A stretch of 64,000 nucleotides of DNA from Aristaeella lactis (GTDB taxonomy: Bacteria > Bacillota > Clostridia > Christensenellales > Aristaeellaceae). How positions within the stretch are numbered: position 1 is the first letter of the stretch; each line of letters opens with the position of its first letter. Under the pieces are notes generated by a model. It was not told the origin of the DNA. It ran no database searches and saw only the letters and a program-made list of their open reading frames with translations. A program made the position numbers and the translations under genes. Positions 39,542-48,794 of the stretch are shown here, piece by piece. The stretch lies in contig NZ_CP069421.1 of NCBI RefSeq assembly GCF_018118585.1, positions 2,480,001 to 2,544,000 of the forward strand, written 5' to 3'.

Positions 39542-39720
39542 CCACAAAATGTAGGTTTTGCGGGCTTTTATACCCTTTTTGGACATGCTCCGACAGCAGC
39601 GCAATCGTTAACAGCCCTTGTAAACCAACATTTGCTTATTTCAGCACTCTCCCCAAAAAAGTATGTTTTTTTTTGGTTTTGTTTCATTATCATCCTGTCA
39701 ACCCGTTGACAAGCATCAAA

Positions 39721-39747
39721 AAAACCGGAGCGTAACGTTCCGGTTTT
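39721..39747 (-). terminator. Terminator of the GH3 gene
   Basis: AAAACCGGA with GCG/CGT extension pairs with its complement; the minus strand runs into TTTTTTTGATG. Confidence 0.85.
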
Positions 39748-39783
39748 GTATACGGCCACAACATATTGTGGTCGTGAATCTGC

Positions 39784-42048
39784 TCATCCGTTCAGCTTCT
39801 TCAGCAGCTCCTCCGCCAGCTCCGCAGATGCGTTCCCAAAGCTGAATGCACCCCGCAGGGGCATATAGTTGATCATCGCCGTTTTCATATCTGCCGTGAT
39901 GGCTTCCTTTGCCGCATCCGACCCGTTTTCCTGCTCCTGATGGCCGAAGATGCCTTTATTCCGCCTCATAAACTCCCGCATTACAGGCGCCGCCTTGGGA
40001 TCCGCCATGATATCCATGAAGATGCTGTCCATTGTGTAATGCCTGGGCAGTTCCGCCGTGGATTCAACGGTGACCTCCGCCTTCAGCGGCAGGTCACGGC
40101 TGGAAGCACCGGCTTCAATGGTGAACACGCCGGTCTCCACATGCCAGTCATGAATCTCCCTGTTCCAGTAAGCAAAGCTCCTTTTATCCAGGGTAAAGGT
40201 GACTTCCCTGCTCTCCCCGGGCTGCAGCATCGTCTTGGCAAACCCTTTCAGCTCCCGGACGGGACGGATAGGTGTGCTTTCCCTGTCGCCCACATACAGC
40301 TGCACAACCGCTTTCCCCGCACGGTTTCCCGTATTTTTCACCGTTACGGATACTGTCAGGGTTTCCGTATCCTTCAGTGTTTCCGCACTGAGTTTCAGTC
40401 CGCTGTATTCAAAGGTCGTATAGGACAGGCCGTGGCCGAAGGGGAACAGGACGTCCATATTCTTTTTATCATAATACCGGTAGCCGACAAAGATGCCTTC
40501 CCGGTATTCCGAGGTGTTGCCTTCCCCGCCGTAGAAAAGATAGGATGGATTGTCTTCCAGCTTCAGCGGGAATGTCTCCGGAAGATGCCCGCAGGGATTA
40601 ACATCCCCAAAGAGAACGCGCACTGCCGCTTCGCCCACAGCCTGGCCGCCCAGGTAGGCTTCCAGCACCGCCTTCACCTTTCCAATCCAGGGCATCTCCA
40701 CAGGCGCTCCGTTATGCAGGACCACAACGGTGTTGGGATTGGCTTCCGCCACAGCTTCGATCAGTTTGTTCTGGCAGGCAGGCATGCGCATGTGGGAACG
40801 ATCATAAGCCTCCGATTCATAGGAACCCGGCAGGCCGGCAAACACCACAGCTGCCCTGGCCTTCTTTGCCGCTGCAACGGCTTCAGCGATATCCGCTTCG
40901 GACGCTTCGTCCTTCTCCACGGAATAGCCGCGGGCATAGGTAATCTTCAGCCCTTTTGCGGCCTCCAGGGCGCCAGTGATTTTAAAAGCATTGATATGGC
41001 TGCTTCCGCCGCCCTGGAAACGGGGTTTTTCCGCAAATTCGCCGATAAAGGCAATCTCATCCTCTTTATTCAGCGGCAGCAGAGCATCCCCGTTCTTCAG
41101 CAGCACCATACACTCCGCCGCCATTTCCGCCGCCTGCGCGTGCTGGGCGTCCTTGTCCCAGGGAGTCCCCGGTTTCGCGTTTTCCAGGTACCGGTACACA
41201 ATGTTCAGGATCCGCTCACAGGCCAGGTCCACCAGTTTTTCATCCAGCTTCCCTGCCCGCACAGCGTCAATGATCTTCCGGTCGTTGACACCGCCGGAGG
41301 CCGGCATCTCCAGGTCCAGTCCGGCCGCCACACCGGCAACCCGGTCGGAAACAGCACCCCAGTCGGACATCACAAAGCCTTCAAAGCCCCACTCCTTCCG
41401 GAGCACATCGGTCAGGAGCCAGGGATCCTCTGAAGCATACACGCCGTTGATCCTGTTGTAGGAACACATAACCGTCCAGGGCTGAGCCTCCCTGACCGCC
41501 ATTTCGAAAGCGGGGAAATAGATCTCCCGGATCGTCCGTTCATCCGCGTCAGAGGAGGAGCTCATGCGGCGGTGTTCCTGGCTGTTCAGCGCAAAATGCT
41601 TGATGCTTGTACCCACATTCCGGCTCTGGACCCCCTGGATCATCGCTGCGGCCAACCGGCCGGCCAGATACGGATCCTCGGAAAAATACTCAAAGTTCCG
41701 GCCGCACAGGGGGCTCCGCTTGATGTTCACCGCCGGGCCCAGCACCACAGACAGTTTTTCATGCTGGCAGCTGTCACCGATGGCTTCTCCCATGGCCCGG
41801 ATCAGTTCCGGATCAAAGGAGGCCGCTGTGGCACAGGCCGTGGGAAAACAGACCGCTTTGATGCTGTCATTGATCCCCAGGTGATCTGCCTCCTCATCCT
41901 GCTTGCGCAGGCCGTGAGGGCCGTCGCTCACCATGACGCGGGGAATTCCAAGCCGTTCCACAGCCTTGGTATGCCAGAAATCGTCTCCGGAGCAAAGTCC
42001 CGCCTTTTCTTCCAGCGTCAGTTGGGAAACCAGGGCCTTAATATCCAT
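39784..42048 (-). CDS. GH3 beta-glucosidase
   Basis: Cytosolic (no signal peptide) retaining beta-glucosidase or related exo-glycosidase, 754 residues. The N-terminal (beta/alpha)8 domain has SDGPHG near 41 and the nucleophile Asp229 in VMSDWGA; KHFALNSQEHRR (150-161) is the substrate site. The second domain carries ESEAYDRSHMRMP with the candidate acid/base Glu. A fibronectin III-like domain follows from about 545 (LKDTETLTVSVTVKNTGNRAG), and a further unusual tail of about 90 residues ends with KKLNG. It lies beside sugar operon 3 with an operator-like site before it. Confidence 0.94.
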   Translation of the reverse strand: MDIKALVSQLTLEEKAGLCSGDDFWHTKAVERLGIPRVMVSDGPHGLRKQDEEADHLGINDSIKAVCFPTACATAASFDPELIRAMGEAIGDSCQHEKLSVVLGPAVNIKRSPLCGRNFEYFSEDPYLAGRLAAAMIQGVQSRNVGTSIKHFALNSQEHRRMSSSSDADERTIREIYFPAFEMAVREAQPWTVMCSYNRINGVYASEDPWLLTDVLRKEWGFEGFVMSDWGAVSDRVAGVAAGLDLEMPASGGVNDRKIIDAVRAGKLDEKLVDLACERILNIVYRYLENAKPGTPWDKDAQHAQAAEMAAECMVLLKNGDALLPLNKEDEIAFIGEFAEKPRFQGGGSSHINAFKITGALEAAKGLKITYARGYSVEKDEASEADIAEAVAAAKKARAAVVFAGLPGSYESEAYDRSHMRMPACQNKLIEAVAEANPNTVVVLHNGAPVEMPWIGKVKAVLEAYLGGQAVGEAAVRVLFGDVNPCGHLPETFPLKLEDNPSYLFYGGEGNTSEYREGIFVGYRYYDKKNMDVLFPFGHGLSYTTFEYSGLKLSAETLKDTETLTVSVTVKNTGNRAGKAVVQLYVGDRESTPIRPVRELKGFAKTMLQPGESREVTFTLDKRSFAYWNREIHDWHVETGVFTIEAGASSRDLPLKAEVTVESTAELPRHYTMDSIFMDIMADPKAAPVMREFMRRNKGIFGHQEQENGSDAAKEAITADMKTAMINYMPLRGAFSFGNASAELAEELLKKLNG

Positions 42049-42070
42049 ATCAGTATTCTCCTTTATATAC

Positions 42071-42084
42071 TGTAAACGTTCTCC
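42071..42084. promoter_or_regulatory. cre-like operator before GH3
   Basis: TGTAAACGTTCTCC fits the catabolite element pattern TGWAARCGYTWNCW at most positions and lies 23 bp before the GH3 start codon, so it overlaps the likely leader or promoter. Confidence 0.55.
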
Positions 42085-42124
42085 TGTCAGCCGCGTTCAT
42101 TATGTCATTCCCCCTGCGGGACTG

Positions 42125-43303
42125 TCAAGCAACGCCTGTCGGCTTCCCGTCCTTTGCCTGAACAAACCCCCGGATCTTCCGGAATACCAGCCGGAACAGC
42201 AGCGTCGCGGCAACGGCGCACGCCAGCACCGCGGCTATGTACAGCGGTACTGATCTGATATAGATGATGCTCTTTGAGATATCCAGGAAGTTATACCCGA
42301 ACAGTTCCACGAAGACGCCGTGCATCAGATAGAATTCAAGCGTCACGGAACCCAGCCAGGCCAGCGCTTTGTTCCCAGGCTTCACCTTCATTGCCAGCAG
42401 AAACCAGAAGACGGTGAAGAACAGGGCCACCAGCCACTGCAGTCCCGCGCTCATCAGCCGGTGCGGCACCTTCAGGGGATCTCCCCATTCACCGTAATAA
42501 CCCCATGCGTTGTTGTTGAGCCACTCCGACTGCTGGAACAGCAGGAAAATCCCCGCAAAGGAAAGCAGCAGCCAGAACCAGTAACCCTTGCGGAAGAAAC
42601 CGGTCACGCGCTTCTCAAACTTTCCGAAAAGCAGCCCCAGCGGGAACAGGATAATGCTGTTGTACCACCACTCTCCCCGCAGCCACCAGTCGTTCTGGTG
42701 ATCAATGAAAGCACAGAGCACTGTATAGCCCAGCGCAAACAGGAAAACCAGGAAAATGGCTGTTCCCTCCTTTTTACAGAAGCGGAAAGCCGCCCAAAAG
42801 GCCAGATAAAAGAAAACGATCACAACCGCATACCAGGCATTGAAATTCGCCATATGCAGGCCGGACAGATACCAGAGGATCGTCACCGGGGTCATCTTTT
42901 CGCCCATCAGCAGGCGGATACCGGTATAAATGAACTCCGAAAGGTAAAAAGCAATAATCACCGGCAGGATCCGCCGGCGGAAAAATCCTTTCAGGTAGTC
43001 CGGCTTGGTCCTGAAGCTTTTATACAGGCCCAGGCCGCTGCAGAACAGGAATACGCCTACCAGCATATAGCCGATGGGCACAAAAGGATCCAGGCCGTGC
43101 ACCGTATACTTTGCCGGATGCCACGGAGCGCAGCTCTTCTGGGCCATATGATGCAGGGCTACTCCCAGTGCGGCAATCCCCTGCAGTATTTTCGTCTGCT
43201 TCAGGGAGGTATATTCCTCGTTCCATTCGCCCCGGCCGGTGCTCTTCGCGCCGAAAAACAGCAGCAGCCCCAGCGAAAAATAGAACAGATACATCCAGTC
43301 CAT
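42125..43303 (-). CDS. Acyltransferase 3 family membrane protein
   Basis: A 392-residue integral membrane protein with about ten hydrophobic segments. The TKILQGIAALGVALHHM block at about 34-50 is the acyltransferase 3 (OafA/NodX-like) start, with the conserved His in the first catalytic loop, and ITSFLFMHG-like TLEFYLMHG near 320. Members transfer acetyl or other acyl groups to surface sugars; the substrate here is unknown. It is monocistronic and divergent from the phosphatase gene. Confidence 0.85.
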   Translation of the reverse strand: MDWMYLFYFSLGLLLFFGAKSTGRGEWNEEYTSLKQTKILQGIAALGVALHHMAQKSCAPWHPAKYTVHGLDPFVPIGYMLVGVFLFCSGLGLYKSFRTKPDYLKGFFRRRILPVIIAFYLSEFIYTGIRLLMGEKMTPVTILWYLSGLHMANFNAWYAVVIVFFYLAFWAAFRFCKKEGTAIFLVFLFALGYTVLCAFIDHQNDWWLRGEWWYNSIILFPLGLLFGKFEKRVTGFFRKGYWFWLLLSFAGIFLLFQQSEWLNNNAWGYYGEWGDPLKVPHRLMSAGLQWLVALFFTVFWFLLAMKVKPGNKALAWLGSVTLEFYLMHGVFVELFGYNFLDISKSIIYIRSVPLYIAAVLACAVAATLLFRLVFRKIRGFVQAKDGKPTGVA

Positions 43304-43393
43304 GGCAGGTTCTCTCCTTTATTCCTGAAGGATATTGGTGTATTGGATCCGAACAGGCTCCCGTCCGGGCAGAAACCCGGCTGTTTTCCCCGT

Positions 43394-43421
43394 TTTACAC
43401 GGACGCAGGGTGTGATATAAT
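43394..43421 (+). promoter_or_regulatory. Sigma-A promoter for the histidine phosphatase gene
   Basis: Plus strand TTTACA (43394-43399), 16-bp spacer, TATAAT (43416-43421), about 40 bp before the start codon. Confidence 0.75.
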
Positions 43422-43461
43422 GCAGCCACCCGAAACCCGCGGCGCGGAAGGAGCTGTCATT

Positions 43462-44013
43462 ATGCTGTATATCATCCGGCACGGAAAGACCGACTGGAAC
43501 GTCCTGCACAAACTGCAGGGCCGGACCGACATCCCGCTCAACGACGAAGGCCGGCGCATGGCCGAAACCGCCCGGGAGGAATACCGGAACGTCCATTTTG
43601 ATATCTGCTTCTGTTCCCCGCTGGTCCGCGCCAGGGAAACCGCGGAAATCCTGCTGCGGGACCGGAACATCCCCATCGTGGCCGATGACCGGCTGATGGA
43701 AATGAGCTTCGGAAGCTATGAAGGAACCGAAAACAGCTTTCAGATCCCGGACTGTCCGATCAACCAGCTCTTCTACGCTCCGGACCAGTACACCTCACCA
43801 CCCGGCGGCGCTGAAAGCCTGGACGACCTGTTCGCCCGCACCGGCGACTTCCTGCGGGAACGCGTGGACCCGTTGCTGGCGGAAGGAAAGGATGTGCTGA
43901 TCGTCGGCCACGGCGCGATGAACTCCAGCATTGTCTGCCAGGTCCGCCATCTTCCCCGGGCCCAGTTCTGGAGCGCGGGAATTGAAAACTGCAAACTGAT
44001 GATACTGCCCTGA
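43462..44013 (+). CDS. Histidine phosphatase (phosphoglycerate mutase family)
   Basis: A 183-residue cytosolic protein from the ATG at 43462 with AAGGAG upstream; a much longer open frame to the left overlaps the promoter and is not coding. The phosphohistidine motif is RHGKTDWN (His8 or so), followed by the RARETAE block with its Arg, an FGSYEG block with the Glu, and VGHGAMN with the second His. This is the branch that includes cobalamin phosphatase CobC and broad-specificity phosphatases, so the substrate is open. Confidence 0.9.
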   Translation: MLYIIRHGKTDWNVLHKLQGRTDIPLNDEGRRMAETAREEYRNVHFDICFCSPLVRARETAEILLRDRNIPIVADDRLMEMSFGSYEGTENSFQIPDCPINQLFYAPDQYTSPPGGAESLDDLFARTGDFLRERVDPLLAEGKDVLIVGHGAMNSSIVCQVRHLPRAQFWSAGIENCKLMILP

Positions 44014-44025
44014 ACACACATCACG

Positions 44026-44048
44026 GCCGGCGGGATATTCCCGCCGGC
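44026..44048 (+). terminator. Terminator of the histidine phosphatase gene
   Basis: A 10-bp stem GCCGGCGGGA with a 3-nt loop, followed by TGTTTTG, between convergent genes. Confidence 0.85.
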
Positions 44049-44081
44049 TGTTTTGATGACCGGCAGACACAGCCGGCCCCG

Positions 44082-45440
44082 TCAGTCCGTCGGATTATCC
44101 CTTGTCAGGTTCTTCACCCATTTATATTTCCGGAAGCGGAACATCACCCAGGGAATTTTGCCCACCTCATCCAGGCAGGTACAGGCATACACCGCCAGCA
44201 CCGGCCAGCCGAACACAAAAGCGCCCAGCAGCGCCAGCGGGATTGCCAGTCCCCACATGCATACCGCCAGGGAGTACATGTCGAAAACCGTATCTCCCCC
44301 GCCGTCCAGTACCCCGTTGATCGTGACGGTATTCACGCACCGGCCGATCATGTATACCGCCATAATGATCATCATCCCGGTCAGGTACTGCTGCGCCTCC
44401 GGCGTCAGGACCACCATCTGTACCACAACCGGTGTCAGCGCAAGTACCAGCGCCATGGACGCGAACCCGATCACCCAGGAAACATTCTTCAGTTTGATCC
44501 CGCAGGCCTTCCCCTTTTCCAGGTTCCCGGCCCCCAGTTCATTGCCCACCATGATCCCGGCAGCGGTGCCCACGCCGTTGCACACACAGCAGATCAGATC
44601 CCGGATCACCGCCGCCACCGCGTTGGCCGCTGCCGCATCCGTTCCCATATGTCCCATGATGGCCGTATAGGAAGTAAAACCAACGCCCCACAGCAGGCCG
44701 CCGCCCAGCAGCGGCATACACTGCCTGCGGAAATCCGCCGCCAGCTGCCTGCGGCGTTCAAAGATCCTGTTCCAGGCCGGCCGGATATAGGTTTTTCCCG
44801 CGGAAACGGTCACACACAAAACCAGCTCGATCACCCGCGCCAGGGTGGTGGCCAGCGCGGCGCCCCGTGCGTTCATGGCCGGCATGCCCAGGTATCCGAA
44901 GATAAACACCGCGTTCAGGACAATGTTGCTGACCACCGCCGATGAAGAGATCCAGGCTCCGGCCACAGCATGGTCCGTCACCTTCATGATCAGCAGGTAG
45001 CACTGGGAAACCCCCGCGATCAGGTAGGACCAGCCGGCAATCCGGAGATAGGCGCTGCCGGTCTCAATGATCGGATCATCATGGGAAAACAGGCGCATCA
45101 GCCGGTCCGGACAGCATTCGCAGGCTGCGAAAAACACCAGGGATATGATCCCGCACCAGCGCAGCATAATGTGGAAAACACTCCGGACCGTTTCCCTGTC
45201 TCCCTTGCCCCAGTACTGGGAACCGAGAATGGATCCGGCAGAGACAATGGAAAAGATGAACATGTTCTGCACAAACTGGATCTGCGTGGCAAGGGAAACC
45301 GCCGTCATCTCGTTCTGGGCCACACCGCCCAGCATCAGGGCATCCGCCGCGGCCACCGCCGCCAGCATAAAGCTCTGGAAGGTGATAGGCGCCGCCAGCG
45401 TCCTCAGTTTCCGGTAAAAGGCACGGTTGTCGATCTGCAT
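44082..45440 (-). CDS. MATE family efflux transporter
   Basis: Exports drugs or metabolites across the membrane using Na+ or H+. The 452 residues have twelve hydrophobic segments arranged in two similar halves; PITFQSFMLAAVAAADALMLG is the first span and GSQYWGKGD near 79 and VGNELGAGNLEKGK near 300 are the MATE signature loops in the two halves. A GGTACC-rich gap precedes it with a good promoter and a perfect palindrome at the start site, so it is probably controlled by a repressor. Confidence 0.93.
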   Translation of the reverse strand: MQIDNRAFYRKLRTLAAPITFQSFMLAAVAAADALMLGGVAQNEMTAVSLATQIQFVQNMFIFSIVSAGSILGSQYWGKGDRETVRSVFHIMLRWCGIISLVFFAACECCPDRLMRLFSHDDPIIETGSAYLRIAGWSYLIAGVSQCYLLIMKVTDHAVAGAWISSSAVVSNIVLNAVFIFGYLGMPAMNARGAALATTLARVIELVLCVTVSAGKTYIRPAWNRIFERRRQLAADFRRQCMPLLGGGLLWGVGFTSYTAIMGHMGTDAAAANAVAAVIRDLICCVCNGVGTAAGIMVGNELGAGNLEKGKACGIKLKNVSWVIGFASMALVLALTPVVVQMVVLTPEAQQYLTGMMIIMAVYMIGRCVNTVTINGVLDGGGDTVFDMYSLAVCMWGLAIPLALLGAFVFGWPVLAVYACTCLDEVGKIPWVMFRFRKYKWVKNLTRDNPTD

Positions 45441-45470
45441 GGGTACCTCCGGGCCGTTTGATTAAAGCCT

Positions 45471-45482
45471 GTAATCGATTAC
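45471..45482. promoter_or_regulatory. Palindromic operator over the MATE start site
   Basis: GTAATCGATTAC is a perfect 12-bp palindrome located 5 bp downstream of the MATE -10 box, over the predicted start of transcription. This position suits a repressor of the TetR or MarR kind. Confidence 0.6.
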
Positions 45483-45487
45483 GATTC

Positions 45488-45516
45488 ATTATCCGAAAAG
45501 GCTCCGGCTTTGTCAA
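45488..45516 (-). promoter_or_regulatory. Sigma-A promoter of the MATE gene
   Basis: Minus strand TTGACA (45516-45511), 17-bp spacer, GATAAT (45493-45488). A TATAAT at 45555-45560 on the plus strand is the likely -10 box for rarA in the same gap. Confidence 0.75.
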
Positions 45517-45591
45517 CGGTCTTTTGTTCGCTTTTCTTTCCATATAAAGTACGGTATAATAGGCCCATCGATGATGAAGGGAGGATAAGCC

Positions 45592-46926
45592 ATGAGTGAG
45601 AATTCGCTGCTGCCGGAACAGGCTCCGTCCATGTTTGGCCAGCCCCTTGCCGCCCGGATGCGGCCCTCCTCGCTGGATGAGATCGCGGGACAGCAGCATC
45701 TGCTGGGCCCGGGTAAAGTCCTGCGCCGGCTGATCTCCTCCGACAGCATATGCTCCATGATCTTCTGGGGGCCTCCCGGCGTCGGCAAAACCACACTTGC
45801 CAGGGTCATAGCCCTGCAGACCAAGGCCTCTTTCATTGATTTCTCCGCCGTGAACAGCGGCATTAAAGAGATCCGCCAGGTGATGAACCAGGCGGAGGAA
45901 AACCGGGTCTACGGCATCCGCACCATCGTCTTTGTGGATGAAATCCATCGTTTCAACAAAGCCCAGCAGGACGCGTTCCTTCCCTTTGTGGAAAAAGGCA
46001 GCATTGTCCTGATCGGCGCGACAACGGAAAATCCCTCCTTTGAGGTTAACAGCGCGCTTCTTTCCCGCTGCAAGGTCTTCGTACTGCAGGCCCTCAGCCG
46101 GGATGATATCCTGATGCTGCTCCACCGGGCGCTGACAGACGAACGCGGTTTCGGCCGGGATCACGTCACGATCAGCGAAAACGCCCTCGAAGCCATTGCC
46201 GGCTTCAGCAACGGGGACGCCCGCAGCGCCCTGAGTTCGCTGGAGATGGTAGTCCTGAACGGCGAAGCCGGGGAAGACGGTATCCAGGTCACAGACGAGA
46301 TCGTCGCCCAGTGCCTGAGCCGGAAAAACCTGATGTATGACAAAGACGGGGAAGAACACTACAACCTGATCTCCGCCCTGCACAAATCCATGCGCAACTC
46401 CGACCCGGACGCTGCCGTCTACTGGATGATGCGAATGCTGGAAGGCGGAGAGGACCCCCTGTATATCGCGCGCCGGGTGCTGCGTTTTGCTGCCGAGGAT
46501 GTGGGGCTGGCTGACCCCCGGGCCATGGAGGTCGGCGTTGCCGCCTACCAGGCCTGTCACTTCATCGGCGTACCGGAATGCAATGTACACCTGGCCGAAG
46601 CCGTTGTATATATGTCCCTGGCTTCCAAATCCAATGCCATGGAGATGGCGGTGAATGAGGCGCGGGAGGCCATCGTTAAAGAGCCGGACGCTCCGGTTCC
46701 GCTGGTCATCCGCAACGCTCCGACCCGCCTGATGAAGGATCTTTCCTATGGAAAGGGCTACCAGTATGCCCACGACTATGAAGAAAAGATCACCGCCATG
46801 CAGTGCCTGCCGGATGCGCTGAAGGACCGGCACTTCTATCATCCGACGGATCAGGGACAGGAAAGCCGGTACAAAGAACGTCTGGAACAGATCCGGGCAT
46901 GGAAAAAGGAGCACCGGAAAGAATGA
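45592..46926 (+). CDS. rarA: Replication-associated recombination protein A (RarA/MgsA)
   Basis: AAA+ ATPase that acts at stalled replication forks. The 444 residues include [21 protein letters not shown] near 19, Walker [10 protein letters not shown] near 60, Walker [10 protein letters not shown], sensor 1 [12 protein letters not shown] and the Arg finger region SRCKVF, then the RarA tetramerisation domain ([19 protein letters not shown]). The start ATG has GGGAGG upstream. Its stop overlaps the next start (ATGA). Confidence 0.96.
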   Translation: MSENSLLPEQAPSMFGQPLAARMRPSSLDEIAGQQHLLGPGKVLRRLISSDSICSMIFWGPPGVGKTTLARVIALQTKASFIDFSAVNSGIKEIRQVMNQAEENRVYGIRTIVFVDEIHRFNKAQQDAFLPFVEKGSIVLIGATTENPSFEVNSALLSRCKVFVLQALSRDDILMLLHRALTDERGFGRDHVTISENALEAIAGFSNGDARSALSSLEMVVLNGEAGEDGIQVTDEIVAQCLSRKNLMYDKDGEEHYNLISALHKSMRNSDPDAAVYWMMRMLEGGEDPLYIARRVLRFAAEDVGLADPRAMEVGVAAYQACHFIGVPECNVHLAEAVVYMSLASKSNAMEMAVNEAREAIVKEPDAPVPLVIRNAPTRLMKDLSYGKGYQYAHDYEEKITAMQCLPDALKDRHFYHPTDQGQESRYKERLEQIRAWKKEHRKE

Positions 46927-48701
46927 GCATAATCCGAAAGCAGACCGTCCTGCACAAAGCCGTATTATTGCTTTTGTGCCTGGCTCTTTTGCTTCCGCAG
47001 GTTTCCCTTGCCGCGAAAAAAACGAATACCGCCTCTTCCGATATACGAGTGCTGCTCACCCGACTGAATCTTTCGGATGAGGCATGGATGACACTGGAAG
47101 GCCGTTACCTTACGCAATGCGCGGACGGCGGGGAAGTGCTGCTTCCCGCCGGGGCGCAGATCACCGTTCTCCTGCGGAACGGCAAAATGGTCCTTTTCCA
47201 CAACGGGCTGTCCCTGTCCGCCGGAAAAGAGCTCAAACTGCTGCGCCGCCGTGACGGGGACACGGAACCCGGTATCCGCTTTAACCTCCAGGCCGGCGTT
47301 TATCCCGGAGACCTGACCCTCACCGTAAAGGACGGCGCGATCCGTCCCATCCTGACACTCCCGCTGGAATCCTACCTGAAGGGTGTCGTTCCCTATGAAA
47401 TGAGCGACTCCTTCCCGCTGGAGGCCCTGAAGGCCCAGGCTGTCTGTGCCAGGACCTACGCGCTGAGCAAAATGAATCCCTCCGCCGAGTGGGATGTGGT
47501 GGATAACACCAATGACCAGGCCTTCAAAGGCACGCCGGACAACAGCGAAAACGCTTCCCTCGCCGTACTGGAAACCGAGGGGCTTGTGCTGACCTGGAAC
47601 AGCAAGCTGATCACCGCCTGGTACAGTGCCTCAAACGGCGGCCAGACAGAACTGCCCGGCAACATCTGGAGCGGGGATAACATCCCCGGCTGTTTTGCCA
47701 TGACCGATGACCCCTGGGACGTGCAGAATCCGGAAAGCACGGTCCGGACCGCCGTACTGCAGAAAGACGGTTCAGGCCTGTCCGCGGGACTCCTGCGGCT
47801 GATCCGCGCCGCCCTGGCAAAAGAACCGGAGCTGGATGATTTCCGGCTGACTGAAAAAGACGAGATCCGGGTGGATGCCATCCGCGGGGTTAAGCTGACA
47901 ACGCCCCGGTATAAGGCGCCCAGCCGGCTGATGACCCGGCTGGAACTGACCGTATCCCTTTCCGCGGTCCTGAAGGAAGGCCGCACCCGCCGTAGCACGG
48001 ATGAAGACGAGCTGAGCATCAGCGAGATCCTGTATCCGGACCGCACAGCCGAACCGACTGATACTCCTGCCCCTGCCGCGGAAGCCGTGTCGGAGCTCAT
48101 TCCCGCCGGAACCTATACAGCGGTGCTGGACCTGTTTCCGGAAACCGTGTTCCAGCTGGGCCTGAGCGTCTACGGCGCTGACAATGAGATCATCACCGTT
48201 TCGGAAGATGAAACCAGCTTTACCCTGACCGCCGGCCGTTACGGCCACGGCGTAGGCATGAGCCAGCGGGGAGCCCAGCAGCAGGCCTCCGAAGGAAAAA
48301 AGAAATACACGGAAATCCTGGATTTCTATTATCCGGGAGCCAAACTCAGACGCTATACCGGAGAATCTGCTGCCCTGCCCACCCCGGATCCGCTGCTCGG
48401 GGAAACACCCGGCCCGATCCCCACTGCCACGCCGCGGCCCACGCTGATGCCTGTGACAACAGCGGAAACCGGCCTTCCGGAAGGCGCCTGGATGGCCACG
48501 GTGGAAAACATTGACGATGACAGCAGCCTGAACCTGCGGGAAAAGCCCTCTGCCGGATCAAAGGTCCTGCGCCGGCTGTATAAGCACCAGCCCCTGATCG
48601 TGCTGGAAGAGGCTGAAGTTCCCGGATGGGCCAGAGTCAAAACAGATGTGGTTGAAGGATACGTGATGCTCTCCTTCCTGCAGAAAGCAGAAAAGGAATA
48701 A
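46923..48701 (+). CDS. SpoIID/LytB-domain protein with SH3-like C-terminus
   Basis: A 592-residue secreted or membrane-tethered protein, translationally coupled to rarA by an ATGA overlap; the open frame further upstream overlaps rarA and is ignored. A signal peptide or N-terminal anchor (1-30) is followed by a SpoIID domain: YLKGVVPYEM near 150, QAVCARTYALSKM near 175, WYSASNGGQTE near 238, and GRYGHGVGMSQRGAQ near 435 before FYYPGAKL. SpoIID proteins cleave glycan strands of peptidoglycan during engulfment; LytB enhancers are similar. A Pro/Thr-rich linker and an SH3b-like repeat (LNLREKPSAGSKVL) end it. An inserted segment of about 80 residues splits the SpoIID motifs. Confidence 0.9.
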   Translation: MSIIRKQTVLHKAVLLLLCLALLLPQVSLAAKKTNTASSDIRVLLTRLNLSDEAWMTLEGRYLTQCADGGEVLLPAGAQITVLLRNGKMVLFHNGLSLSAGKELKLLRRRDGDTEPGIRFNLQAGVYPGDLTLTVKDGAIRPILTLPLESYLKGVVPYEMSDSFPLEALKAQAVCARTYALSKMNPSAEWDVVDNTNDQAFKGTPDNSENASLAVLETEGLVLTWNSKLITAWYSASNGGQTELPGNIWSGDNIPGCFAMTDDPWDVQNPESTVRTAVLQKDGSGLSAGLLRLIRAALAKEPELDDFRLTEKDEIRVDAIRGVKLTTPRYKAPSRLMTRLELTVSLSAVLKEGRTRRSTDEDELSISEILYPDRTAEPTDTPAPAAEAVSELIPAGTYTAVLDLFPETVFQLGLSVYGADNEIITVSEDETSFTLTAGRYGHGVGMSQRGAQQQASEGKKKYTEILDFYYPGAKLRRYTGESAALPTPDPLLGETPGPIPTATPRPTLMPVTTAETGLPEGAWMATVENIDDDSSLNLREKPSAGSKVLRRLYKHQPLIVLEEAEVPGWARVKTDVVEGYVMLSFLQKAEKE

Positions 48702-48715
48702 CCGAACGCGTAAAG

Positions 48716-48747
48716 AATCCCCCGCCGGATTATCCCGGCGGGGGATT
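48716..48747 (+). terminator. Terminator of the rarA-spoIID-like operon
   Basis: A 13-bp stem AATCCCCCGCCGG with its complement, then TTTGTC. It faces the minus-strand terminator at 48795-48825. Confidence 0.88.
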
Positions 48748-48794
48748 TGTCATCAATTCGAAACGGCCACGCCTTTTCCCCGCGTTTCTGCCGC

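Noticed and set aside
43111-43461. N-terminal extension of the histidine phosphatase
   Set aside because: The extra 117 codons overlap a good promoter and the start region of the divergent acyltransferase; AAGGAG precedes the internal ATG at 43462.
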